Below are positions 1 to 5,576 of a stretch of DNA of 17,384 nt, piece after piece. Made by a program: the position numbers and the translations under genes. The DNA comes from Firmicutes bacterium CAG:238 (GTDB taxonomy: Bacteria; Bacillota; Clostridia; Peptostreptococcales; Anaerovoracaceae): NCBI GenBank assembly GCA_000435615.1, contig FR882033.1, positions 1 through 17,384 on the forward strand. Reading direction: 5' to 3'. The notes under the pieces were generated by a model. The model searched no databases. It worked only from the letters and a program-made list of their open reading frames with translations, and was not told the DNA's origin. Within the stretch, counting starts at the first letter, position 1, and every line of letters starts with the position of its first letter.

Positions 1-505
1 GGTCTTGATAATCGTCAAGCAGGACAGATGATATCAAATGATCTGCCGTAAACGAGAGCGTACCGCTTAGTTCTTTCACTTCGCCGCCAGCGCTTAGCTC
101 TGCATGGAAGCCGTAGGAATCAGCCTCTAAATCATTCTGAATATCCAATGTGGAAATTGTCCACTTGTTTCCCGCGCCGAGAAAATCTGCATCAAGCTTC
201 CACATGGTTTGCTCGACAAGCAATTGATTGAGACACTCATCAGTGAGGTATGCGGATACGCCGCTGTAATATGTTGTCAAAGCATCCTTCAAAACAGCTT
301 CGTCAGTAAAAAGTTCAGAATTGTTTTGAAAATTTGCCATCAGTTCATCATTTCTTCCGTTGCTGTTAATCGTAAAGAATTCTGTCAGAAAACGATCTGC
401 CAGCTCCTTATTTTGGGAATCGCTGTCCTTAAAAGCGCACCCTGTAAACATTGCGGCACTTAATCCGACACATAATAGCAGAATGAATATCCAATGTCTC
501 CTCAT
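1..505 (-). CDS. Putative lipoprotein, C-terminus cut by window edge
   Basis: The start is the ATG at 505-503, preceded by a GGAGAG ribosome binding site. An open frame of 168 codons then runs off the left edge without a stop. The N-terminus is a lipoprotein signal: two arginines, a hydrophobic stretch, then a lipobox ending F-T-G-C, so the mature protein should be lipid-anchored outside the membrane. The visible mature part starts with a charged Lys-Asp-Ser segment and looks like a compact soluble domain; I do not recognise the family. It follows the lipoprotein at 552-1439 by 46 bp with no terminator between, so the two are probably co-transcribed from the ECF-type promoter near 1502-1526. 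Function unknown. The lipoprotein call is firm. Confidence 0.8.
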   Translation of the reverse strand, partial: MRRHWIFILLLCVGLSAAMFTGCAFKDSDSQNKELADRFLTEFFTINSNGRNDELMANFQNNSELFTDEAVLKDALTTYYSGVSAYLTDECLNQLLVEQTMWKLDADFLGAGNKWTISTLDIQNDLEADSYGFHAELSAGGEVKELSGTLSFTADHLISSVLLDDYQD

Positions 506-551
506 TTTCGTCTCTCCTTTTTCAAATTTATACTATTAATTCCTATATCGT

Positions 552-1439
552 TCATCCGCGAAAACTCCCCTCTGTACTTGTCTCCAAGCTTTGCAGAAAA
601 TGTGCGTCAGTCTCGAGTGTCCAGCAATCATCCCATTCACTCATGACCATGCGATTTGAAATCCCATAGAAGCTTGCTTCGGCAGAAACGGTACTCCCAT
701 CATTTCCAAAAGGTTTTCCTCCGAACTGACCGAAATCCGAATCTATAACAGCAGCATAGCCATAAAATGTATATTCACATTCCGGAAAAACCATCCACCC
801 GCCCTTTGCATCGGGATATTTTCTTCTTGGACCCGTTGCACCTTCATGCTGCCCCCACGAAGGATCGGCATCATATGACTGCAAACCCACCTTGTGGTTT
901 GTATGCTGTAAAACGATAAAAGAATTTTTCTCGTCCCACTTCTCAAATCGTCCCATCCACTGTCGAAACAGGATCAGTGCCACCTCTTCCGGCGATTTCC
1001 CCTCCGTTTCACGCTTATTGATTTTAACAACAAAATTTCCGGTCGTAACTGCTCTGCAATACTGCTCTTCCTCATGAGCTGTGAATTTCACATATTCACG
1101 CATTCCTGCATTTTCTGCATACTCCCCTTTTTCGTTTTTCTCAAATGTGCAAAGGCTTTCAACTGTGACTGTCATGCCGGTACAATCCGCATCACCCAAA
1201 ATCACATCATAGATAATGTGTACTTTTTTCTGCTGTTCTTCGTCGGCGGAGAGAACCTCGCAAGACTCAATTATATAGTCTTGCAGTCTCTCCGATTCCT
1301 GCTCCTGCTTTAATTCGTTTTCAATGTTGCTTCGTGCAAGATCGATGATTTCTTTTTCATTGTCTTTACATCCACACAGGGCCAGGAGTGCTGCGAAAAG
1401 TACGAATATGCTTACGATTGTGGTCTGCCGTTTATTCAT
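552..1439 (-). CDS. Lipoprotein of unknown function, first gene of an ECF-promoter unit
   Basis: This 295-residue protein starts at an ATG behind a GGAGGGG ribosome binding site. The first 24 residues are a lipoprotein signal (Asn-Lys-Arg, hydrophobic core, lipobox L-C-G-C), followed by an acidic Lys/Glu-rich segment typical of the tether of a surface lipoprotein. Residues about 35-75 are helical and charged. The C-terminal half is rich in Trp, Tyr, Gly and Asp (residues about 165-285) and looks like a folded extracellular domain, but I recognise no named family. A copy of the repeated ECF-type promoter lies 62 bp upstream, so it is a likely output gene of the sigma factor at 2294-2815. The downstream lipoprotein (1-505) probably shares the transcript. 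Its role, perhaps in envelope stress, is inferred only from context. Confidence 0.82.
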   Translation of the reverse strand: MNKRQTTIVSIFVLFAALLALCGCKDNEKEIIDLARSNIENELKQEQESERLQDYIIESCEVLSADEEQQKKVHIIYDVILGDADCTGMTVTVESLCTFEKNEKGEYAENAGMREYVKFTAHEEEQYCRAVTTGNFVVKINKRETEGKSPEEVALILFRQWMGRFEKWDEKNSFIVLQHTNHKVGLQSYDADPSWGQHEGATGPRRKYPDAKGGWMVFPECEYTFYGYAAVIDSDFGQFGGKPFGNDGSTVSAEASFYGISNRMVMSEWDDCWTLETDAHFLQSLETSTEGSFRG

Positions 1440-1501
1440 TGTAGTTTCCCCTCCATTTTCTTTGGCTCATAAAAACCTGTTTTTTCCCTTCTATAAATAA
1501 A

Positions 1502-1526
1502 GACGCAAAAAAAAGCAAAGTGCAAC
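1502..1526 (-). promoter_or_regulatory. ECF-type promoter, copy A
   Basis: On the minus strand the segment reads GTTGCAC (1526-1520), 14 bases, then CGTC (1505-1502), followed by an A/T-rich stretch. CGTC is a typical -10 core of ECF sigma promoters in Firmicutes. Sequence and spacing match copies B and C. It drives the lipoprotein gene starting at 1439. Recognition by the local sigma factor is inferred from autoregulation being usual for this class. Confidence 0.75.
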
Positions 1527-1545
1527 AAACTTTTTTTGTTTTTAT

Positions 1546-1578
1546 AAAGAAAAAGACCACCGGATTAATTCGATGATC
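1546..1578 (-). terminator. Terminator after the anti-sigma gene
   Basis: On the minus strand GATCATCG (1578-1571) and CGGTGGTC (1562-1555) pair over 8 bp with two G-U wobbles around an 8-base loop, followed by TTTTT. It starts 9 bp after the anti-sigma stop codon and ends about 20 bp before promoter copy A. The same hairpin recurs at 3171-3203. Confidence 0.75.
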
Positions 1579-1586
1579 GTGTTCCC

Positions 1587-2279
1587 CTAGGCTCGCGCGA
1601 CATACTCCATGTTTTCCGCAATCTTCACAACCTCTTGCTCCGGAATTCCGGCGTCAAATCGAAACTCCAGAATCATCGTTTCGGTTGGATAAACAATTCT
1701 GGTATGATCTTCAAAGGCGATTCTTTTTCCGAGGTAATTGTGAATTCGAATATCAGAAATCTGCGAATGCTCTGTATCGTAGGAGAGTTCCGAGCCCTGC
1801 GGATATTCCGTAATAATCAAAGACTCCGCACCCGTACCCGGCTGAACCAAAAAGCACTTTACCGGGTCTTCTTCCGCATAAGTAATCTGATAACCTTCCG
1901 GCAAATAAGCCGGATACCAGTAATCCTCCCACGAGCCTATCATGTCAAGCTCTGCCGGATTATGAATGGTCATGGAATTATTCTCATTGTTTTCAAACAC
2001 CTGAAATACAAACTGGCGATAGGCATGCGAAGTCCCGATTGCAAGGGTATTGACCGAAAGAAAAATGAGAAGGAAAACCGCCGCCTTTTGCAGAATCTGC
2101 CGGCTTTTTCTCTTTTTCAGCCCTGCCGCATATCGCTTGTCGTAGAACTTTGCCGCTTCCAAAAGTTTCGCATCAAGCTGTGGGGAAAACTCTTTTCCCG
2201 CCTCGTTAAGCTCTTCATATTCTTTTTCAAACGCATCCTCTGTTTTTCGCGCTAAGACTTTCATGATTTTTTGCTCCAC
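1587..2279 (-). CDS. Anti-sigma factor, single-pass membrane protein with DUF4367-like domain
   Basis: The proposed start is GTG at 2279-2277, because AGGAGG (2293-2288) sits 8 bases upstream. The GTG at 2288 would use the last G of that ribosome binding site and is unlikely. The product is 230 residues. Residues 1-62 are charged and cytoplasmic, presumably the sigma-binding part, ending in a Lys/Arg cluster. Residues 65-83 form one membrane helix. Residues about 115-228 lie outside and contain the motif Y-L-P-E-G-Y and a C-terminal V-x-K-I-A-E-N-M helix, which resemble DUF4367 domains found on clostridial anti-sigma factors. It begins 14 bp after the sigma stop, so the two are surely co-translated. 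By family logic it would hold the sigma factor at the membrane until an envelope signal releases it. Domain assignment is from memory of the pattern, not from a search. Confidence 0.8.
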   Translation of the reverse strand: MEQKIMKVLARKTEDAFEKEYEELNEAGKEFSPQLDAKLLEAAKFYDKRYAAGLKKRKSRQILQKAAVFLLIFLSVNTLAIGTSHAYRQFVFQVFENNENNSMTIHNPAELDMIGSWEDYWYPAYLPEGYQITYAEEDPVKCFLVQPGTGAESLIITEYPQGSELSYDTEHSQISDIRIHNYLGKRIAFEDHTRIVYPTETMILEFRFDAGIPEQEVVKIAENMEYVARA

Positions 2280-2293
2280 AGATTTCACCTCCT

Positions 2294-2815
2294 TTACTCA
2301 TTTCTTTTTTTCATCTGTTTACGCAGTTTTTCGGTAATCCTGCTCAGCCGCATACGCACCAGCGACGGAGAAATTCCGATGACGGCTCCGATTTCCCTGC
2401 TGGTATAACGACCTTCGTACTTGAGCGAGAGCAAAAGGCACTCTTCCTCGCTGAGTTCTTTGTAAACAGCTTCAATATCATCTATCGCATCTTCAGGAAA
2501 AGCCTCCGCATGAACAGCATCCTGCCCGATATTGTCTGCCTCCAAAAGATTTTCAAGTTCCTTCATTAAATCTTCCGCCTTCTGCGTGCTCCGCCGGTAA
2601 TCAGCTATCGCATGCAAAATCATGCTGCGAAGATAGGCCCGCACAACCTTTTCGTTTGGCAGATTCAAATTCTCGTAATTTTGAAAGAAACGCAGCCAAA
2701 GCGTCTGCGATAAATCCTCTGCCGTCTCTATCTCTCCCGTCTTTCTAAGAAAACTGCCATATACCCAATACCTGTTTTCAAGGTAAATTTCTTCCATGCT
2801 TTGTTTTTTACTCAT
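2294..2815 (-). CDS. ECF-family RNA polymerase sigma factor
   Basis: The 173-residue length is typical of an ECF sigma factor. Region 2 (about 8-78) contains A-E-D-L-S-Q-T-L-W-L-R-F-F, the region 2.2-like core, then R-A-Y-L-R-S-M-I. Region 4 (about 112-168) contains L-S-E-E-E-C-L-L-L-S-L-K-Y and the helix-turn-helix T-S-R-E-I-G-A-V-I-G-I-S-P-S-L-V-R-M-R-L. No region 3 is present, as expected. The ATG at 2815 has AGAGGG 8 bases upstream. The gene lies between a 66-residue protein and its anti-sigma factor, in a unit led by one of three near-identical CGTC-type promoters, so it probably drives its own operon and both flanking units. It would direct RNA polymerase to those promoters once freed from the anti-sigma factor. 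The physiological signal is unknown. Confidence 0.92.
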   Translation of the reverse strand: MSKKQSMEEIYLENRYWVYGSFLRKTGEIETAEDLSQTLWLRFFQNYENLNLPNEKVVRAYLRSMILHAIADYRRSTQKAEDLMKELENLLEADNIGQDAVHAEAFPEDAIDDIEAVYKELSEEECLLLSLKYEGRYTSREIGAVIGISPSLVRMRLSRITEKLRKQMKKRNE

Positions 2816-2827
2816 TTATCATACCCT

Positions 2828-2851
2828 CTTACACATCACTTATTGTGTAAG
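2828..2851 (-). other. Hairpin just upstream of the sigma ribosome binding site
   Basis: A perfect 8-bp inverted repeat, CTTACACA and TGTGTAAG on the minus strand with an 8-base loop, lies in the 77-bp gap between the 66-residue gene and the sigma gene. Its 3' arm runs directly into the AGAGGG ribosome binding site. There is no T-tract, so it is not an obvious terminator. It could limit sigma translation or mark a processing site. Confidence 0.5.
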
Positions 2852-2892
2852 AAGATTTTACCAAATCAAAGGTTGCTGCGCAAGCCTTGCTT

Positions 2893-3093
2893 TCATTTCT
2901 TCTTGAAAACCTTTGCGAAGAAGTCCGGTACGCTGCTCCATGACTTGTCTTTTCGCGCCAAAGTGCTCGTTCCGCCTCTGAGCGGATTAATCTTCGGCAA
3001 TTCATCTTTTCCTTGTCGAATGCGTTCTTCGTTCATCTCTTCTGTGAGACTTTTGCTTGTATAAATCTTATCATCTTCAATTTTGCTTTTCAT
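2893..3093 (-). CDS. Small charged protein, first gene of the sigma operon, unknown function
   Basis: This 66-residue frame begins at an ATG with GGAGAAAC-type ribosome binding sequence, 33 bp downstream of promoter copy B, and is therefore the first cistron of the sigma operon. The protein has no signal peptide or membrane helix. It is rich in Lys, Glu, Asp and Arg in its first 35 residues, has a central P-L-R-G-G-T-S segment, and ends in F-F-A-K-V-F-K-K-K, a short amphipathic basic tail that could touch a membrane or another protein. I do not recognise a family. Its position suggests a regulator or accessory of the sigma/anti-sigma pair, but this is inference. Good promoter and ribosome binding site placement argue that it is a real gene. 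Confidence 0.65.
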   Translation of the reverse strand: MKSKIEDDKIYTSKSLTEEMNEERIRQGKDELPKINPLRGGTSTLARKDKSWSSVPDFFAKVFKKK

Positions 3094-3125
3094 TTTGTTT
3101 CTCCTTTTCCCCTTCTATATATTAA

Positions 3126-3150
3126 GACGGAAAAAAGCGCAAAGTGCAAC
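3126..3150 (-). promoter_or_regulatory. ECF-type promoter, copy B (sigma operon)
   Basis: Minus-strand GTTGCAC (3150-3144), 14 bases, CGTC (3129-3126). It lies 33 bp before the start of the 66-residue gene that leads the sigma operon, implying positive autoregulation if the local sigma factor reads it. Confidence 0.78.
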
Positions 3151-3170
3151 AAAGTTTTTTTGTTTCGCTC

Positions 3171-3203
3171 AAAAAAAATGACCACCGGTTTAATTCGATG
3201 GTC
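3171..3203 (-). terminator. Terminator after the small membrane protein gene
   Basis: On the minus strand GACCATCG (3203-3196) pairs with CGGTGGTC (3187-3180), 8 bp with one G-U wobble and an 8-base loop, followed by A and eight T. It closes the two-gene unit 3273-3970, 70 bp after the stop, and sits immediately upstream of promoter copy B. Confidence 0.82.
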
Positions 3204-3272
3204 GTATTTACGTTAAGTATTTTCCAAAGTGTTCCTTTCTTTTTCGCTTAATACAATAACCAGTCAATCATT

Positions 3273-3641
3273 CTATCCGTTATATTTGATAGCACACCAT
3301 AATGCTAAGTCGATAAGCCCGTATAGGCCTGTCCCCATAATTGTACAAATCACATCACCTTTTGAAAAAATATATGTGCAGTAGCTCACCATTGCAAGTA
3401 TTATGAAAAGGTTTATTCCTGCTAAAATGTACAATTTTTTCCCTTTTGATTTGTATTTTTTCATTTTTCGCAGTACATAAATTTTATCCATAAGAGAGTA
3501 GATGGGAAACGGTACAATTGCACATGCCAACGAGTAAAGGCTATTTTCTTTTAAAAGCACACAGCTAAACAGAAAAAGTAAAAGTGTCACCGCAATCATA
3601 CTTATATACAGTTTTTTAGTTCCACCTTCTCCGATAATCAT
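3273..3641 (-). CDS. Small four-helix membrane protein, unknown
   Basis: This 122-residue protein has about four hydrophobic helices (residues roughly 11-29, 35-52, 70-90 and 96-116). A very basic loop (R-K-M-K-K-Y-K-S-K-G-K-K) lies between helices 2 and 3, which places that loop in the cytoplasm. The ATG overlaps the stop of the upstream gene in the sequence ATGA (3641-3638), so it is translationally coupled to the small secreted protein. No enzyme motif is visible. Small multi-helix proteins coupled to small secreted proteins are sometimes immunity or export partners. Nothing in the sequence proves that here. Confidence 0.75.
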   Translation of the reverse strand: MIIGEGGTKKLYISMIAVTLLLFLFSCVLLKENSLYSLACAIVPFPIYSLMDKIYVLRKMKKYKSKGKKLYILAGINLFIILAMVSYCTYIFSKGDVICTIMGTGLYGLIDLALWCAIKYNG

Positions 3642-3970
3642 ATCTGCTCACCTTCTACTGCGGCACCACTACTTTTTGATTTCTTATGGTAAACAGTCTT
3701 CCACTCAGTTACAGAGTTTGTATGAGCAGCATCTGAATACAATCTGATTTTTGTTCTAACATAGTAATATTCTGAATCCTCCCCAAATTTAACCCCAGCC
3801 GGTGCTCCGTTTATTTCTACATTTCCCGGCATTATTATTAAGTTTTCACTTTCTCCCAGGGATTTTCTGCTGTTTTGGCAAACTTGATTTTCTTCAGTAG
3901 CAAACACAACAGATGTGGCTAATAAAATTAGGCTTACTATCAAACTTATAACTCTTTTCACCTGTTTCAT
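3638..3970 (-). CDS. Small secreted protein, unknown, ECF-promoter unit
   Basis: This 110-residue protein starts at an ATG behind AGGAGG. Residues 1-24 form a classical signal peptide (M-K-Q-V-K-R, hydrophobic core, likely cleavage after V-F-A) with no lipobox. The mature protein of about 85 residues holds one cysteine near its N-terminus, a segment P-G-N-V-E-I-N-G-A-P-A-G-V, an aromatic beta-like stretch Y-Y-Y-V-R-T-K-I-R-L-Y, and a basic K-K-S-K-S near the C-terminus. I recognise no family. It is the first real gene after promoter copy C (CGTC 140 bp upstream) and overlaps the small membrane protein gene by 4 bp. A secreted effector or a small bacteriocin-like peptide are options, both unproven. 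Confidence 0.75.
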   Translation of the reverse strand: MKQVKRVISLIVSLILLATSVVFATEENQVCQNSRKSLGESENLIIMPGNVEINGAPAGVKFGEDSEYYYVRTKIRLYSDAAHTNSVTEWKTVYHKKSKSSGAAVEGEQI

Positions 3971-4013
3971 CTTTTTTTCCTCCTTCTCAACTTAATTCAG
4001 TACTATCTTTTCT

Positions 4014-4025
4014 TTATTTCCACAT
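4014..4025 (-). other. Three-codon mini-ORF (Met-Trp-Lys-stop) with strong ribosome binding site
   Basis: In the leader of the copy C unit a textbook GGAGG is followed by ATG TGG AAA TAA on the minus strand. The bases around it (TGGAGG, GAAAC, AATG) resemble the ribosome binding site and start of the lipoprotein gene behind promoter copy A. It may therefore be the remnant of a lost gene start, or a minimal leader peptide. Expression is unproven. Confidence 0.4.
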
Positions 4026-4071
4026 TGGTTTCACCTCCAGTACCTTATCAATCCCCGTGAATTATTTTTTA

Positions 4072-4140
4072 GGCTGTAAAAAGCTCCTTTTTTCCCTTCT
4101 ATATATTAAGACGGAAAAAAGCGCAAAGTGCAACAAAGTT
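4072..4140 (-). repeat. Intergenic repeat, copy C (promoter + leader)
   Basis: Third copy of the repeated segment. The promoter is almost identical to copy B and the early leader is similar to copy A. It lacks the terminator hairpin that precedes the other two; upstream of it lies the decayed amidohydrolase gene instead. Confidence 0.78.
4110..4134 (-). promoter_or_regulatory. ECF-type promoter, copy C
   Basis: Minus-strand GTTGCAC (4134-4128), 14 bases, CGTC (4113-4110), the same spacing as copies A and B. It serves the secreted protein and membrane protein pair, with a leader of about 130 bases that contains the mini-ORF at 4014-4025. Confidence 0.77.
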
Positions 4141-4188
4141 TTTTAATATTTCCAAAAAAGTATTGAACAAAAATCAAAAAGAGAAGGA

Positions 4189-5387
4189 TTAGTCTTCTAT
4201 CTGCAATACCGCATTGGCACAAAGCTACACAGAAGCCTCAAGGCAGTCCTCGTCAAAATCGAATTCCGGGTTATGCAAAGGATTGGTAATATCTGCTCCA
4301 ATTCCCACATATACCGCCTTTCCTCCGTTTTCCTGAACCCTTTTCATCATCACCGCTGCATCATCTCATCATCGCTTTCTACCGCCGGAACTTCACCATA
4401 GTCAACAATCCTGTATTCAAGTTCGTATGCAGCTGCCGTTCCTTTGATAATCGCCATCACGCGTCTGCCGAGATAATCCGATATATTTTCATTCTGTCCC
4501 CGATACTCAACGCGCATCATTGCCTCCGGAGCGATAGTATTGGCGCACAGCCCCGCATGTATTTCGCCGACATTTACACGGCAGAGCCCCTCTTCATGGG
4601 GCGCAATCGAATGAATATTTAGGGCTGCAGAGCACGCCGCCAGCAGAGCATTCTTTCCCTCCTGTGCGGCACCGCACGGGTGTGCTACCTTTCCCTTGAA
4701 ATACACATCCAGCTGTCGATCGCTTACGAAGTCTCTGCATCTGCATGCAATTGTATGCGAAGGCAGCGGTTTGCTATCTGCACTGAGCCCGATGTGGAGT
4801 GCGATAAAATTCGTTGCATCATCCAAATGACCTTTATCTACAATTGATTGTGCGCCATAAAAGCTCTCTTCTGCCAGTTGAAAAAAGAACTTAATTTTGC
4901 CACAAAGCTCATCTTTCCGCGTGAGAAGTTTTTCCGCCGTTCCCAGTCCAATTGCCACGTGTCCGTCATGTCCGCAAGCATGCACAGCGTTCGGACTGGA
5001 GGAAAAATATCCTTCGTCAAAGGGTCGAAATCCCTCTTCTCCTTTTTCGGGATAAGGCAATGCGTCGATATCGAAACGAAATGCGGTAACCGGTCCGAGT
5101 CTTCCACTGTCGAGAACAGCCATTACTCCCGGAAGACCTTTTGTTTGTTCGACAAAGCTTGGATTTGCTCCCTGTTGAATTGCGCGGTTCATCTCCGCAC
5201 GAACGGTATTTGCATCCAGTCTTTCCGGTTCGCCTATGCTTTTTTCATCGATCAATTCCGGCCCCATTACCACATCATATCCCATTTCTGTAAGAATCTC
5301 GGCAATTCGTGCACTTGTCCGAAACTCTCTCCACCCAATATCAGGAAAATAGTGGAACTCACGCCTATATTGTACTAACTGATTCAT
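4189..5387 (-). pseudogene. abgA: Decayed M20-family amidohydrolase (AbgA-like)
   Basis: From the ATG at 5387 (ribosome binding site AGGAAAGGAG) a 345-residue frame matches the aminobenzoyl-glutamate hydrolase subunit A type of M20 metallopeptidase. Visible motifs are R-R-E-F-H near the N-terminus, H-A-C-G-H-D-G-H at 136-143, L-A-E-E-S at 171-175 and H-I-G at 198-200. The frame stops at 4350. The rest of the C-terminus (M-M-K-R-V-Q, then H-N-P-E-F-D-F-D-E) continues in another frame from about 4359, and roughly 30-40 family residues appear missing at the junction. GATGATG repeats sit there, so a deletion between short direct repeats is likely. A second lesion, TAG at 4227-4225, interrupts the tail, after which the same frame reads L-C-A-N-A-V-L-Q-I-E-D to TAA at 4189. 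Two independent lesions argue against a single sequencing error. The lost activity would be amide hydrolysis of a folate-breakdown or acylated amino acid substrate. Confidence 0.85.
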
Positions 5388-5488
5388 TTTCTCTCCTTTC
5401 CTCTTTGTTATATTCTAAACATAGCACGGAACCCCTTTATGAAAAAGTTCCATTTCAAAATTGTCTAAGGTACCAAAAAACAATGGAT

Positions 5489-5500
5489 TATATCGATATA
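5489..5500. repeat. 12-bp palindrome in the divergent intergenic region
   Basis: The perfect palindrome TATATCGATATA lies between the decayed amidohydrolase and the aldolase-like gene, about 45 bp upstream of the proposed -10 of the latter. It could be an operator, but A/T-rich palindromes of this size also arise by chance. Confidence 0.3.
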
Positions 5501-5544
5501 AAAATAAGAGAGCAGAACTTTATGTGTTCAGAATTGTAAACCTG

Positions 5545-5553
5545 TGATATAGT
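5545..5553 (+). promoter_or_regulatory. Extended -10 promoter of the aldolase-like gene
   Basis: TG-A-TATAGT forms an extended -10 element 23 bp before the start codon. No good -35 hexamer is seen at 17 bp (TGTTCA is weak), which fits an extended -10 promoter. Confidence 0.5.
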
Positions 5554-5576
5554 ATAGAAAATAGGAGGAAGTGCAT

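Larger units (their letters stand above)
1464..1578 (-). repeat. Intergenic repeat, copy A (terminator + promoter + leader)
   Basis: First of three related intergenic segments. It aligns with copy B (3105-3203) across a terminator hairpin, a T-tract and the ECF-type promoter. It aligns with copy C (4072-4140) across the promoter and the early leader, where both read AGAAGGGAAAAAA followed by a T-run and AGCC-like bases. The similarity covers non-coding DNA only, so it points to duplication or conserved regulatory function. Confidence 0.8.
3105..3203 (-). repeat. Intergenic repeat, copy B (terminator + promoter)
   Basis: Second copy of the repeated intergenic segment. From the terminator hairpin through the T-tract and promoter it matches copy A closely. 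The promoter core with its flank CCGTCTTAATATATAGAAGG matches copy C (4072-4140) almost base for base. Confidence 0.8.

Noticed and set aside
1432..1470. A 12-codon upstream ORF overlapping the lipoprotein start
   Set aside because: It has only a weak AGG ahead of it and no conservation evidence. It is listed only because the similar leader of copy C also holds a mini-ORF.
1635..2255. A 206-codon open frame on the plus strand
   Set aside because: It is the antisense shadow of the anti-sigma gene, with no ribosome binding site and no coherent domain.
2280..2288. GTG at 2288 as start of the anti-sigma gene
   Set aside because: It overlaps the AGGAGG ribosome binding site, while the in-frame GTG at 2279 sits at the ideal distance.
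1464..4140. The three intergenic repeats as a CRISPR array or transposon ends
   Set aside because: There are only three copies, over 900 bp apart, all in the same direction and placed as promoters of genes. They lack terminal inverted repeats or a transposase.
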